This document shows positions 17,191-27,403 of a stretch of DNA of 33,118 bases, piece after piece (position 1 is the first letter of the stretch; the number at the start of each line of letters is the position of its first letter). Source of the DNA: Pseudomonas sp. GM80 (lineage in GTDB: Bacteria > Pseudomonadota > Gammaproteobacteria > Pseudomonadales > Pseudomonadaceae). The notes beneath the pieces were generated by a model. It was not told where the DNA came from. It ran no database searches and saw only the letters and a list, made by a program, of their open reading frames with translations. Both the position numbers and the translations under genes were made by a program. The stretch is from contig NZ_AKJD01000086.1 in NCBI RefSeq assembly GCF_000282515.1, forward strand, positions 1 to 33,118. The letters run 5' to 3'.

Positions 17191-19821
17191 TTACTCAGCC
17201 TTGGCTTTTGCGCGCTTGTCTTCAACGGTCCACTTGCCGCCGTCGTAGTAAGCTTTCCAACCGGTAGGCTTGCCGTCGACTTCGGTCTGCACGTATTGCT
17301 CCTTGGTCTTGCGGCTGTAGCGGATGACCGCTGGCAGACCATCAGGATCCTTCTTCGGAGCGTCGCAGAGGAAGTGGTACTTCGGATCGATTTCGTCCTT
17401 GTGCGGCACAATCTCGATCACCAGCGGAGCACGAGTCTCGCGGTTTTTCGGGAACTGACTCGCCGCCAGGAACAGACCGGAGGCACCGTCGCGCAGGATG
17501 TAGGTGTCGTTGACCTTTTCGCATTTCAGCTCAGGCATCTTCACCGGATCCATCTTCGGCGGCGCCGCGTCACCGCTCTTCAGCAGTTTGCGGGTGTTCT
17601 TGCACTCAGGGTTGGTGCAACCGAAGAACTTGCCGAATCGGCCTGTCTTGAGTTGCATCTCGCTGCCGCACTTGTCGCATTCCAGGCTCGGACCTTCGTA
17701 GCCCTTGATGCGATAGCTGCCTTCTTCGATTTCGTAGCCTGCGCAATCGGGGTTGTTACCGCAGATGTGAAGCTTGCGCTTCTCGTCGAGCAGGTAAGCG
17801 TCCATCGCCGTGCTGCAGATCGGGCAACGATGCTTGCCGCGCAGCACCAGCGATTCCGATTCACCTTCGTCGTCCGCAGCGATTTCGTCGCCCGGTACCA
17901 GATTGACGGTGGCCTTGCAGCGCTCTTTCGGTGGCAGGCTGTAGCCCGAGCAACCGAGGAACACGCCAGTCGATGCGGTGCGTATCTGCATCGGACGACC
18001 GCAGGTGGTACACGGAATATCGGTCATCACCGGCTGATTGGCACGCATGCCGTTGTCCGGGTTCTCGGCTACTTCGAGTTTCTTTTTGAAGTCGCCGTAG
18101 AATTCGTCCAGCACGCTTTTCCAGTCGCGCTCGCCCTGTGCAACGTCATCGAGGTTCTCTTCCATGCCGGCGGTGAAGCCATAGTCCATGAGGTTCGAGA
18201 AGCTCTCCGACAGACGCTCGGTAACGATGTCGCCCATCTTTTCCGAGTAGAAACGACGGTTGTGCAGGGTCACGTAACCGCGATCCTGAATGGTCGAAAT
18301 GATCGCCGCATAAGTCGAAGGACGACCGATGCCACGTTTTTCCATTTCTTTCACCAGGCTCGCTTCGGAGTAACGCGCCGGCGGCTTGGTGAAGTGCTGG
18401 GACGGATCAAGCTTGATCAGCTTCATCACGTCGCCCTGCGCCATATCTGGCAGAACGTCGTCATCGCCTGGTTTGGCGATCTGCGGCATGACGCGGGTGT
18501 AACCGTCGAACTTGAGGATGCGGCCTTTGGCACGCAGCTCGAAATCGCCAGCGCCGACGCTGACGGTGGTCGACAGGTACTGGGCTGGCAGCATCTGGCA
18601 AGCGAGGAATTGGCGCCAGATCAGCTCATAGAGACGCTCTGCATCACGCTCCATGCCCGCCAGCTTGCTTGGAATGGTGTTGGCGTCGGACGGACGAATC
18701 GCTTCGTGAGCCTCTTGTGCGCCTTCCTTGCTGCTGTAGACGTTTGGCGTTTCCGGCAGATACTTCTTGCCGAACTCGTCTTCGATATAAGCACGCGCCA
18801 TCGTCACGGCATCGGCCGAGAGATTGGTCGAGTCGGTACGCATATAAGTGATGTAGCCAGCTTCGTACAAACGCTGGGCCATCATCATGGTTTTCTTCAC
18901 GCCAAAGCCCAGGCGGTTGCTCGCAGCCTGTTGCAAAGTGGACGTGATGAACGGCGCCGACGGCTTGCTGCTGGTTGGCTTGTCTTCGCGTTTGACGATG
19001 CTGTAGCTGGAAGCTTTGAGCTTCTCCAGCGCGGCCGTAGCCTGAGCTTCGTTCAGTGGCTTGAAGGCTTCGCCTTTCTCGCGGGCCACTTCGAATCGCA
19101 CGGTCGAGCCTTTGGTGGTGCCGAGATCGGCATGCACTTCCCAGTACTCTTCCGGGTTGAACGCTCGAATTTCGCGCTCACGCTCTACGACCAGCTTCAC
19201 AGCTACAGATTGCACGCGGCCAGCGGACAGGCCACGGGCGATCTTCGCCCACAGCAGCGGCGAGACCATGTAACCGACAACGCGGTCGAGGAAACGACGC
19301 GCCTGCTGAGCGTTGACACGATCGATGTCCAGCTCGCCCGGCTTGGAGAACGCTTCCTGAATCGCCTTCTTGGTGATTTCGTTGAACACCACGCGCTTGT
19401 AGCGGCTGTCGTCACCACCGATGGCTTCGCGCAGGTGCCAGGCAATGGCTTCCCCCTCGCGATCCAAGTCGGTTGCGAGATAGATGGTGTCAGCATCTTT
19501 GGCGAGCCGGCGCAGCTCTTCGATGACCTTCTCTTTGCCCGGGAGGATCTCGTACTTGGCTTTCCAGCCATGATCGGGATCGACACCCATACGCGAGACC
19601 AGCTGCTTGCGCGCTTTCTCTTTCGGCGAGAGCACCGGACCTTCGCCCGCAGCTGCCTTGCCGCGCTTGGCGGCTGGCTCTTTGCTGGCGCTAGCCGAAC
19701 CGCTGGTGGGCAGGTCTCGAATATGGCCGATACTCGACTTCACCACGTATTGGTTACCCAGATACTTGTTGATGGTCTTGGCCTTAGCCGGGGATTCCAC
19801 AATGACCAGCGATTTGCCCAT
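17191..19821 (-). CDS. topA: DNA topoisomerase I
   Basis: Type IA topoisomerase, 876 residues, that relaxes negative supercoils behind RNA polymerase. The TOPRIM domain occupies about residues 3–150, with VESPAKAK and the metal-binding DLDREGE at 118–124. The active-site Tyr326 lies in [12 protein letters not shown]. The C-terminal third has four-cysteine zinc ribbons ([24 protein letters not shown]) for single-strand DNA and RNA polymerase contacts. Residues of about 40–68 form an Ala/Lys/Glu-rich insert within TOPRIM, which E. coli TopA lacks. A TTGACC/TATATA promoter precedes the gene and a strong terminator follows it, so it is likely monocistronic. Confidence 0.97.
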   Translation of the reverse strand: MGKSLVIVESPAKAKTINKYLGNQYVVKSSIGHIRDLPTSGSASASKEPAAKRGKAAAGEGPVLSPKEKARKQLVSRMGVDPDHGWKAKYEILPGKEKVIEELRRLAKDADTIYLATDLDREGEAIAWHLREAIGGDDSRYKRVVFNEITKKAIQEAFSKPGELDIDRVNAQQARRFLDRVVGYMVSPLLWAKIARGLSAGRVQSVAVKLVVEREREIRAFNPEEYWEVHADLGTTKGSTVRFEVAREKGEAFKPLNEAQATAALEKLKASSYSIVKREDKPTSSKPSAPFITSTLQQAASNRLGFGVKKTMMMAQRLYEAGYITYMRTDSTNLSADAVTMARAYIEDEFGKKYLPETPNVYSSKEGAQEAHEAIRPSDANTIPSKLAGMERDAERLYELIWRQFLACQMLPAQYLSTTVSVGAGDFELRAKGRILKFDGYTRVMPQIAKPGDDDVLPDMAQGDVMKLIKLDPSQHFTKPPARYSEASLVKEMEKRGIGRPSTYAAIISTIQDRGYVTLHNRRFYSEKMGDIVTERLSESFSNLMDYGFTAGMEENLDDVAQGERDWKSVLDEFYGDFKKKLEVAENPDNGMRANQPVMTDIPCTTCGRPMQIRTASTGVFLGCSGYSLPPKERCKATVNLVPGDEIAADDEGESESLVLRGKHRCPICSTAMDAYLLDEKRKLHICGNNPDCAGYEIEEGSYRIKGYEGPSLECDKCGSEMQLKTGRFGKFFGCTNPECKNTRKLLKSGDAAPPKMDPVKMPELKCEKVNDTYILRDGASGLFLAASQFPKNRETRAPLVIEIVPHKDEIDPKYHFLCDAPKKDPDGLPAVIRYSRKTKEQYVQTEVDGKPTGWKAYYDGGKWTVEDKRAKAKAE

Positions 19822-19881
19822 GGATCAGAAAATTCCTGAATTCTAGAAGTGAAAGGCGGTTGGCGCCTGACGCGGCACCGC

Positions 19882-19910
19882 TATATATAGTTGATACAAG
19901 GTGAGGTCAA
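19882..19910 (-). promoter_or_regulatory. Promoter of topA
   Basis: On the minus strand TTGACC (19910–19905), a 17-base spacer and TATATA (19887–19882) within an eight-base run of alternating T and A. The AT-alternating -10 would melt readily, in keeping with supercoiling-sensitive topA promoters. Confidence 0.6.
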
Positions 19911-19935
19911 GCACAGGATTCTGTGCGCACTCGCC

Positions 19936-20172
19936 TTATGCCTTGGAAAAAAGGCTCGGTTCGGCTTGCACCAAAGCAAAGCGTGGCACCTGCTCGCCGT
20001 CAACCTCAACCGACTCGAGAAACATGCTCAAAGGGCGCACCCAAAAGCCGTAATCGCCATACAGGGCTTGGTAAAAGACCACTTCTTCTTCGGTTTCCGA
20101 ATGCCGTGCGACACTGAAAACACGGTACTGCGGACCTTTGTAATGTTGGTAGAGCCCAGGTTGTATCGGCAT
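19936..20172 (-). CDS. DUF1653 domain protein
   Basis: A 78-residue protein that is almost entirely one DUF1653 domain: GLYQHYKGPQYRVFSVARHS, then YQALYGDYGFWVRPLSMF and a short tail. The conserved His-Tyr-Lys-Gly opening, HSET and LYGD…WVRP blocks are all present. The function of the family is not known; it is common in proteobacteria as a stand-alone domain. The ATG at 20172 has GAGG eight bases upstream; an in-frame TTG six codons earlier is not used in homologs. It lies between the fadA terminator and topA. Confidence 0.88.
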   Translation of the reverse strand: MPIQPGLYQHYKGPQYRVFSVARHSETEEEVVFYQALYGDYGFWVRPLSMFLESVEVDGEQVPRFALVQAEPSLFSKA

Positions 20173-20201
20173 GCTTTGGCCCTCACTCAAATTTTTTCAA
20201 A

Positions 20202-20253
20202 ATAAAAACAAAAATAAATCCACAAAAACAAAAACCGGGGCACTTGGCCCCGG
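20202..20253 (-). terminator. Intrinsic terminator of fadBA
   Basis: CCGGGGC and GCCCCGG pair across a five-base loop at 20235–20253. In the fadA direction a long T-rich stretch follows (A-rich on the plus strand, 20202–20234). Confidence 0.88.
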
Positions 20254-20271
20254 CTTCCATCAACGAGACGC

Positions 20272-21453
<1,182 letters not shown>

Positions 21454-21479
21454 TCACTCTCGCTCAAAAGTTGGGGCGC

Positions 21480-23627
21480 TTAACCGAAGAACCGTTGGCC
21501 GGTTTTGGCCATTTCACGCAGTTTCGCGGTCGGGTGGTACAGCGCGCCCAAATCAGCGTACTGGTCAGCCAGGGCAACGAACTCGGCAACACCGATCGAA
21601 TCGATGTAGCGCAGTGCACCGCCACGGAATGGAGGGAAACCGATACCGTAGACCAGACCCATGTCGGCTTCAGCGGCGGTTTCAACGATGCCGTCTTCCA
21701 GGCAACGCACGGTTTCCAGGCACAGCGGGATCATCATCCAGTTGATGATGTCTTCGTCAGTGACTTCGCGCTGCTCGTAAACGATCGGCTTGAGCACTTC
21801 CAGCACCGACGGATCGGCGACTTTCTTCTGCTTGCCTTTCTTGTCGGCCTCGTAGGCGTAGAAGCCCTTGCCGTTCTTCTGACCCAGGCGCTTGGCTTCG
21901 TACAGCACGTCGATGGCCGAACGACGGTCATCCTTCATGCGGTCCGGGAAACCTTCAGCCATCACGTCACGACCGTGGTGACCGGTGTCGATACCGACCA
22001 CGTCCATCAGGTACGCCGGGCCCATCGGCCAGCCGAATTTTTCCATGACCTTGTCGATACGGACAAAGTCCACACCGGCGCTGACCAGCTTGGCGAAACC
22101 GCCGAAGTACGGGAACAGAACGCGGTTGACCAGGAAGCCCGGGCAGTCGTTGACGACGATCGGGTTTTTGCCCATTTTCTTGGCGTAGGCAACGGTGGTA
22201 GCTACAGCCAGTTCACTCGACTTCTCGCCACGGATCACTTCCACCAGCGGCATCATGTGCACCGGGTTGAAGAAGTGCATGCCGACGAAGTTTTCCGGAC
22301 GCTTGAGGGCTTTTGCCAACAGGCTGATGGAAATGGTCGAGGTGTTGGACGCGAGGATGGTGTCCTCTTTGACCTGACCTTCGACTTCGGCCAACACAGC
22401 TTGCTTGACCTTCGGGTTCTCGACAACAGCTTCGACCACCAGATCAACGTGACCGAAGTCGCCGTAGGACAGGGTCGGACGAATGGCGTTGAGCACTTCG
22501 GCCATTTTCGCAGCGGTCATGCGACCTTTATCAACGCGGCCAACCAGCAGTTTGGCGGCTTCGGCCAGACCCTGCTCGATACCGTGCTCGTTGATGTCCT
22601 TCATCAGGATCGGCGTACCTTTGGAGGCCGACTGATAAGCGATACCGCCACCCATGATGCCGGCGCCGAGTACGGCAGCCTGCTTCACGTCTTTGGCGAT
22701 TTCGTCGTAGGCCTTGGCCTTTTTCTTCAGTTCCTGATCGTTCAGGAACAGACCGATCAAGCTCTGCGCGGCAGAGGTCTTGGCCAGTTTGACGAAACCG
22801 GCGGCTTCGACTTCCAGCGCCTTGTCACGACCGAAGTTCGCGGCTTTCTGGATGGTCTTGATCGCTTCAACCGGCGCCGGGTAGTTCGGGCCGGCCTGAC
22901 CGGCAACGAAACCTTTCGCGGTTTCGAAAGCCATCATTTGTTCAATGGCGTTCAGTTTGAGCTTATCCAGCTTCGGCTGACGCTTGGCTTTGTAATCGAA
23001 CTCGCCAGAGATGGCGCGTTTGATCAGCTCAAGTGCCGCTTCCTGCAGTTTTTCTGGAGCAACCACAGCGTCGACGGCACTGACTTTCAGCGCGTCTTCA
23101 GGACGGTTTTCCTTGCCGGAGGCAATCCACTCGATGGCGTTATCGGCACCGATCAGGCGCGGCAGACGCACGGTGCCGCCGAAGCCTGGGTAGATGCCCA
23201 GTTTGACTTCCGGCAGACCGATCTTGGCCTTGGTGGACATGACGCGATAGTCAGCCGCCAGGCACATTTCCAGACCGCCGCCCAGGGCGATGCCATTGAT
23301 GGCCGCTACGGTCGGAACGTTGAGGTCTTCGAAATCGCTGAAGATCTTGTTGGCTTCGAGATTGCCAGCAACCAGCTCGGCATCCGGCAGCTTGAAGTTG
23401 TCGACAAATTCGGTGATGTCGGCGCCGACGATAAACACGTCCTTGCCACTGCTGACGATCACGCCCTTGATCGAAGCATCTGCCTTGATGGTGTCTACGG
23501 CCTGACGCAGTTCGTTCAGGGTTAGACGGTTGAACTTGTTGACGGACTCACCCTTGAGGTCGAATTTCAATTCGACGATGCCACTTTCAAGAGCTTTAAC
23601 CGTGATGGCTTTACCTTCGTAAATCAT
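21480..23627 (-). CDS. fadB: Fatty acid oxidation complex subunit FadB
   Basis: Multifunctional alpha subunit, 715 residues, with enoyl-CoA hydratase/isomerase and L-3-hydroxyacyl-CoA dehydrogenase activities. In the N-terminal crotonase domain, Glu120 ([15 protein letters not shown]) and Glu140 ([16 protein letters not shown]) are the acid/base pair. The dehydrogenase has the NAD loop GAGIMGGG at 320–327 and catalytic His450 ([17 protein letters not shown]). The ATG at 23627 ([11 protein letters not shown]) has GGAG eight bases upstream; a TTG one codon earlier is not the start. The gene leads an operon with fadA, behind a leader of about 150 bases that carries a degenerate PsrA double operator. 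Confidence 0.97.
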   Translation of the reverse strand: MIYEGKAITVKALESGIVELKFDLKGESVNKFNRLTLNELRQAVDTIKADASIKGVIVSSGKDVFIVGADITEFVDNFKLPDAELVAGNLEANKIFSDFEDLNVPTVAAINGIALGGGLEMCLAADYRVMSTKAKIGLPEVKLGIYPGFGGTVRLPRLIGADNAIEWIASGKENRPEDALKVSAVDAVVAPEKLQEAALELIKRAISGEFDYKAKRQPKLDKLKLNAIEQMMAFETAKGFVAGQAGPNYPAPVEAIKTIQKAANFGRDKALEVEAAGFVKLAKTSAAQSLIGLFLNDQELKKKAKAYDEIAKDVKQAAVLGAGIMGGGIAYQSASKGTPILMKDINEHGIEQGLAEAAKLLVGRVDKGRMTAAKMAEVLNAIRPTLSYGDFGHVDLVVEAVVENPKVKQAVLAEVEGQVKEDTILASNTSTISISLLAKALKRPENFVGMHFFNPVHMMPLVEVIRGEKSSELAVATTVAYAKKMGKNPIVVNDCPGFLVNRVLFPYFGGFAKLVSAGVDFVRIDKVMEKFGWPMGPAYLMDVVGIDTGHHGRDVMAEGFPDRMKDDRRSAIDVLYEAKRLGQKNGKGFYAYEADKKGKQKKVADPSVLEVLKPIVYEQREVTDEDIINWMMIPLCLETVRCLEDGIVETAAEADMGLVYGIGFPPFRGGALRYIDSIGVAEFVALADQYADLGALYHPTAKLREMAKTGQRFFG

Positions 23628-23777
23628 CAACTGATCTCCACGATATGGAAGCTGAACAGTACACGTCGGACGCAGGCGAATGGCTCGGCAGGACGCTTTT
23701 TCGTCGATGCTGACGCCAATCCACCCGGCACACCCGCCAACGCGATAGTCGGGATTCTGTAGGAGCGGTCAGTAAGA

Positions 23778-23804
23778 CAAACGCTCAATTCATACGCCCG
23801 TTTG
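23778..23804. promoter_or_regulatory. Degenerate PsrA double operator upstream of fadBA
   Basis: This site has the same 27-base layout as the operator at psrA: two (G/C)AAAC-N4-GTTT(G/C) units that share one base. The outer half-sites are intact (CAAAC at 23778–23782, GTTTG at 23800–23804). The inner ones are altered, to AATT and ATAC on the plus strand. It lies 151 bases before the fadB ATG. Direct repression by PsrA is known for fadBA in P. aeruginosa; that this is the site used here is inference. Confidence 0.6.
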
Positions 23805-23939
23805 ATTTGGGTATGTCACCTTCACGGAATTTCCGACAATTGTCAATCGCCCAAAATGCGGGTTGAAATGCGACTTTGCGGTCATTTCCGTACCACGAAG
23901 ACCAGCAACACGCGTCTGCATGTGAAGCCATTCATAGAA

Positions 23940-24099
23940 TCAATAGTTAGAAAATTCGCCCTAATTCACGCCGAGCCCTGTTTAACGGGCTACGCTGGCT
24001 GGACTACAGGGAAATGCACTTAATGCACCCGGCACATCAGCAAAGAATTACCGGCCTGCCTGGCCAACCCCGCCCGATGAATCATGTCGGGCTTTTTAT
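23940..24099 (+). ncRNA. Candidate small RNA ending at an orphan terminator
   Basis: A terminator-like hairpin with T tract points along the plus strand, yet no plus-strand gene precedes it: fadB and the downstream gene are both on the minus strand. Upstream of it the sequence can fold into at least two further hairpins (AGCCC/GGGCT at 23974–23991 and GGCC-TGCCT-GGCC just before the terminator). The 5' end is a guess, because no convincing promoter was seen. I recognise no known RNA family. Confidence 0.25.
24072..24099 (+). terminator. Orphan intrinsic terminator, plus strand
   Basis: GCCCGA (24072–24077) pairs with TCGGGC (24087–24092), followed by TTTTTATT. Read on the minus strand the stem is followed by G residues, so it is unlikely to serve the minus-strand gene at 24150. 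Confidence 0.7.
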
Positions 24100-24149
24100 T
24101 GCGCGTCTGCCGGACGTTCCCCACCATTGCAGTGGGAAAAGTCCGCGCG

Positions 24150-24587
24150 TCACGCCAGCGCTTTCAGCGTGGCGTCGATATCTTGCAATACCGTGGCTTC
24201 GCCCTTCTCGCCCCAATACAAGGCAATCATCTGCGCATCCGCCTCAATTTTGAAAACGTTGCCCGGCAACTTTTCGAAATGATTGAGCAGCGCGCGGTCT
24301 TCGCAGACCTCCTGCCATTGATTGACCCACACACCCGGCGATTTCTGCCAGTAAGTCCAGCACGCGGGTTGTTTGCCACGGCGCGGCCGATGGTATTGCG
24401 CACACGGGCTCGGCGGCTCTTGCGACAGCCAGTGCGGCCATTCCTGAGGCGCCAGTTGCATGGCCAGGCCAATGCGCCGCGCCTCCATGCGCAGGGCAAT
24501 ACGGCCGCTTTGCGCGCGCGATGGGCGCAACCATGCCAGCGGACTTAAAACCACCAACAGGATTGACACCACCAACCAGACCGTCAT
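24150..24587 (-). CDS. Membrane-anchored protein of unknown function
   Basis: A 145-residue protein with one N-terminal hydrophobic segment (residues 3–19, VWLVVSILLVVLSPLAW), then a basic stretch and a soluble domain. This predicts a single anchor with the remainder in the periplasm or cytoplasm. The start at 24587 follows GGGGAG by seven bases; an in-frame ATG ten codons earlier would bury the anchor. Cys and Trp pairs (CAQYHRPRRGKQPACWTYW) could form a disulfide or metal site, but I recognise no family. It is divergent from the UspA gene. A counterpart near fadB in P. aeruginosa is likely, but I cannot confirm it. Confidence 0.75.
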   Translation of the reverse strand: MTVWLVVSILLVVLSPLAWLRPSRAQSGRIALRMEARRIGLAMQLAPQEWPHWLSQEPPSPCAQYHRPRRGKQPACWTYWQKSPGVWVNQWQEVCEDRALLNHFEKLPGNVFKIEADAQMIALYWGEKGEATVLQDIDATLKALA

Positions 24588-24651
24588 ATCTCTACTCCCC
24601 ATTCTTGGTGAGCGCATTGTGTCACTTTGGAACCAATGCGCTTGAAACCAG

Positions 24652-24661
24652 CCATACTTAA
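24652..24661 (+). promoter_or_regulatory. Possible sigma-S -10 element before the usp gene
   Basis: CCATACTTAA resembles the RpoS extended -10 (CTATACTTAA). It is about 30 bases before the start codon and has no well-placed -35. RpoS control would suit a universal stress protein. This is suggestive only. Confidence 0.33.
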
Positions 24662-24690
24662 CAATATTGAAACCTCAGGAGGAGCACCTC

Positions 24691-25128
24691 ATGCCCTACC
24701 ACCACATCCTGGTCGCTGTAGATTTGACTGAAGAGTGCGACCCTGTGATTCACCGCGCCCGCGAGCTTTCCGTGAGCAATGGCGCCAAGCTGTCGCTGGT
24801 GCATATCGTCGAGCCAATGGCCATGGCGTTTGGCGGCGACGTGCCGATGGATCTGTCACAACTGCAACAACAGCAGTTCGATCAGGCCAAGGAGCGCCTG
24901 GAGCGCCTGAAGCTCAAGTATTCCGAACTCGAAGGCGCCAATTGCCACCTGACCTACGGCCAGCCACGCCAGGAAATCCATCATTTCTCCAAGGAACAAG
25001 CGTGCGATCTGATCGTGGTCGGCAGCCATGGTCGTCATGGTCTGGCGCTGTTGCTCGGCTCCACTGCGAATGACGTGCTGCACGGCGCACCTTGCGATGT
25101 CCTTGCCGTGCACCTGGTCAAACGCTAA
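24691..25128 (+). CDS. Universal stress protein, UspA family
   Basis: A 145-residue single-domain cytoplasmic protein of the ATP-binding UspA type. It opens with HHILVAVDLTEECDPVI and carries the nucleotide loop G-2x-G-9x-G-(S/T) in VVGSHGRHGLALLLGSTAND, so it probably binds ATP and forms dimers. AGGAGGAG six bases upstream fixes the start at 24691; a frame opening at 24667 is rejected. It is monocistronic, followed by a REP doublet and a bidirectional terminator. In pseudomonads such genes are induced in anaerobic or stationary cells. The precise function is unknown. Confidence 0.92.
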   Translation: MPYHHILVAVDLTEECDPVIHRARELSVSNGAKLSLVHIVEPMAMAFGGDVPMDLSQLQQQQFDQAKERLERLKLKYSELEGANCHLTYGQPRQEIHHFSKEQACDLIVVGSHGRHGLALLLGSTANDVLHGAPCDVLAVHLVKR

Positions 25129-25135
25129 CCCTTGT

Positions 25136-25217
25136 GTAGGAGCTGCCGAAGGCTGCGATCTTTTGACGTTGGTTTTAAAAACAAGATCAAACCATCGCAG
25201 CCTTCGGCAGCTCCTAC
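25136..25217. repeat. Class II REP doublet after the usp gene
   Basis: Inverted arms with the core TAGGAGCTGCCGAAGGCTGC (25136–25161 and 25193–25217) enclose an AT-rich centre. The arms are separated by about 31 bases. It sits directly before the terminator shared with uup. Confidence 0.88.
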
Positions 25218-25256
25218 AAAAAGCCCGGCCTCACGCAAATGAGGCCGGGCTTTTTT
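25218..25256. terminator. Bidirectional terminator, usp and uup
   Basis: AGCCCGGCCTC (25222–25232) pairs with GAGGCCGGGCT (25241–25251) across an eight-base loop. It is flanked by A residues on the left and six T residues on the right, so it works for both converging genes. Confidence 0.92.
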
Positions 25257-25269
25257 ATTGCCGGATCAA

Positions 25270-27189
25270 TCAGGCATCGAGCTCAGCCCAACGCTCCATC
25301 AAAGCATCCAGCTCAGCCTGCAACTGCTCAAGCGAGGCAATGACCTTGGCAGTCTCAGCCGCAGGACGCTGATAGAACCCGGCGTCAGCCATTTCGGCTT
25401 CCACGGCAGCGATCTGCTGTTCCTTGGCATCGATATCGCCCGGCAACGCTTCCAGCTCGCGCTGCAGCTTATAGCTCAACTTCTTCTTGGCAGCAGGCGC
25501 ATCGGCAGGTGCAGCCACGGGCGCCGGCTCAGCCTTTACCACTGCCGAATTCAAGTCAGCCTTGCCCGACTTGCTTTCGGTCACGCCCAGCAGACGCGGC
25601 GAGCCGCCCTGACGGATCCAGTCCTGATAGCCGCCGACGTATTCACGCACCTTGCCTTCACCTTCGAAGACCAGTGTGCTGGTGACCACGTTGTCGAGGA
25701 ATGCCCGGTCGTGGCTGACCATCAGCACGGTGCCGTTGAAGGTCAGCAGCACTTCTTCGAGCAGCTCCAGCGTTTCCACGTCGAGGTCGTTGGTTGGTTC
25801 GTCGAGGACCAGCAGGTTAGCCGGTTTGCTGAACAGTTTCGCCAGCAACAGACGCGCACGCTCACCACCCGACAGCGCCTTGACCGGCGTGCGGGCACGC
25901 TGCGGGCTGAACAGGAAGTCGCCAAGGTAGCTCAGCACATGGCGGCTCTGACCGTCGATATCGATGAAATCGCGACCTTCGGCGACGTTGTCGATAACGG
26001 TTTTTTCCAGATCCAGCTGGTGGCGCAACTGGTCGAAGTAGGCCACGTCGATCCGCGTGCCTTCTTCCACTTTGCCGCTGGTCGGTTGCAGACCGCTGAG
26101 CATCAGTTTCAACAGCGTGGTCTTGCCTGTACCGTTGGCGCCAAGCAGACCAATACGGTCGCCGCGCGTCAGCACCATCGAGAAATCCTTGATCAGGAAC
26201 GGGCCGCCCGGGTGAGCGAAACTCACGTTCTCGAGCACCATCACCTGCTTGCCGGACTTGTCGGCAGTGTCCAGCTGAATGTTGGCCTTGCCGGTGCGCT
26301 CACGACGTTCACTACGCTCGACGCGCAAGGCTTTCAGGGCGCGGACGCGGCCTTCGTTACGGGTGCGGCGCGCCTTGATGCCCTGGCGGATCCAGACTTC
26401 TTCCTGGGCCAGTTTCTTGTCGAACAGCGCGTTGGCGGTTTCTTCAGCGGCCAGCGCGGCTTCTTTGTGCACGAGGAAACTGGCGTAGTCGCCGTTCCAG
26501 TCGATCAGGCCGCCGCGATCCAGCTCGAGGATGCGCGTGGCGAGGTTTTGCAGGAAAGAACGGTCGTGCGTGATGAACAGCACGGCGCCCTGGAAATCTT
26601 TCAGTGCTTCTTCGAGCCAGGCAATCGCACCGATGTCCAGGTGGTTGGTCGGTTCGTCGAGCAGCAGCAGATCCGGCTCGGACACCAGCGCCTGCGCCAG
26701 CAGCACGCGACGACGCCAGCCGCCGGACAACTGGGCGAGGGTCTTGTCGGCCGGCAGTTGCAGGCGGCTCAAGGTGCTATCGACCAGCGTCTGCAAACGC
26801 CAGCCATCACGGGCTTCGAGATCTTGCTGAACGTGCATCAGCTTGTTCAGGTCTTCTTCAGTGACGCAGTTCTGTGCAAGGTGATGGTATTCGGCGAGCA
26901 ACGCGCCCACGCCATCAAGGCCTTCAGCGACCACGTCAAACACTGTCCGATCGTCGGCCACTGGCAATTCTTGCGGCAATTCGCCGATTTTCAGACCGGG
27001 TGCACGCCACACCGAGCCGTCATCAGGCTTCTGGTCACCCTTGACCAGTTTCATCATGCTGGACTTGCCAGTGCCGTTGCGGCCGATGATGCACACCCGC
27101 TCACCACGGGCGATCTGCCAGGATACCTTGTCCAACAACGGCATAGCGCCGAACGCAAGGGACACATCGCTGAATTTGAGCAGGGTCAT
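25270..27189 (-). CDS. uup: ABC-F ATPase Uup
   Basis: Soluble ABC-F protein, 639 residues, with two ATPase domains and no membrane segment. First domain: Walker A GRNGTGKS at 36–43, LSGGWRRR at 154–161, LLLLDEPTNHLD at 174–185. Second: GANGTGKT at 350–357, LSGGERAR at 439–446, LLVLDEPTNDLD at 459–470. A basic linker (IKARRTRNEGRVRALKALR) joins them. An Ala/Pro-rich tether and a coiled-coil C-terminal domain (about 560–639) are the mark of Uup rather than EttA. Members act on ribosomes or branched DNA; loss in E. coli raises precise transposon excision. The ATG at 27189 (MTLLKFSDVSLAFG) follows GGAG by six bases; a start nine codons earlier is unsupported. Confidence 0.93.
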   Translation of the reverse strand: MTLLKFSDVSLAFGAMPLLDKVSWQIARGERVCIIGRNGTGKSSMMKLVKGDQKPDDGSVWRAPGLKIGELPQELPVADDRTVFDVVAEGLDGVGALLAEYHHLAQNCVTEEDLNKLMHVQQDLEARDGWRLQTLVDSTLSRLQLPADKTLAQLSGGWRRRVLLAQALVSEPDLLLLDEPTNHLDIGAIAWLEEALKDFQGAVLFITHDRSFLQNLATRILELDRGGLIDWNGDYASFLVHKEAALAAEETANALFDKKLAQEEVWIRQGIKARRTRNEGRVRALKALRVERSERRERTGKANIQLDTADKSGKQVMVLENVSFAHPGGPFLIKDFSMVLTRGDRIGLLGANGTGKTTLLKLMLSGLQPTSGKVEEGTRIDVAYFDQLRHQLDLEKTVIDNVAEGRDFIDIDGQSRHVLSYLGDFLFSPQRARTPVKALSGGERARLLLAKLFSKPANLLVLDEPTNDLDVETLELLEEVLLTFNGTVLMVSHDRAFLDNVVTSTLVFEGEGKVREYVGGYQDWIRQGGSPRLLGVTESKSGKADLNSAVVKAEPAPVAAPADAPAAKKKLSYKLQRELEALPGDIDAKEQQIAAVEAEMADAGFYQRPAAETAKVIASLEQLQAELDALMERWAELDA

Positions 27190-27403
27190 GAGCTTCTCCA
27201 AAAACCGGGCGCGCATTCTACCTGAGTTAGGGCTTCAACAGGCCGGCAATTTGTCTGTCGAAGCACTCTGCACAACATTTGTTGCGAACTTGTGCTGTGA
27301 GGCCGGCAAAGCTTTCGCCGCTTGCTGGCAAAAGGCTAAGCTACAGACAATTCAGTGCTGATTCGTGTCGGCACTTGTCATGATTTCTCTGCCCGGATGT
27401 CTC

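Larger units (their letters stand above)
23628..24149. other. 522-base gap between fadB and the next gene
   Basis: The fadB-proximal part holds the fadB leader, a REP-like fragment at 23757–23767 (TCTGTAGGAGC), the degenerate PsrA operator and a perfect ten-base palindrome GACAATTGTC at 23835–23844. The far part holds small hairpins (AGCCC/GGGCT at 23974–23991) and a plus-strand terminator at 24072–24099. Open frames here are short and have no ribosome binding sites, so I see no protein gene. Confidence 0.6.

Noticed and set aside
17296..19839. An 847-codon open frame on the plus strand opposite topA
   Set aside because: Shadow of topA. The translated sequence shows no family motif and the frame has no plausible ribosome site.
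21471..23525. A 684-codon open frame opposite fadB, and similar frames opposite mfd (3537–5450) and uup (25258–27225)
   Set aside because: All lie against strongly supported genes; their His/Gln/Val-rich composition is typical of antisense frames in this codon usage.
23757..23767. TCTGTAGGAGC upstream of fadB as a REP element
   Set aside because: Only the first bases of a class II arm match. There is no inverted partner, so it is at most a remnant.
23802..24253. Two overlapping plus-strand frames (73 and 79 codons) between fadB and the next gene
   Set aside because: No Shine-Dalgarno, one crosses the terminator at 24072–24099, and neither looks like a protein family. A non-coding RNA explains the terminator better.
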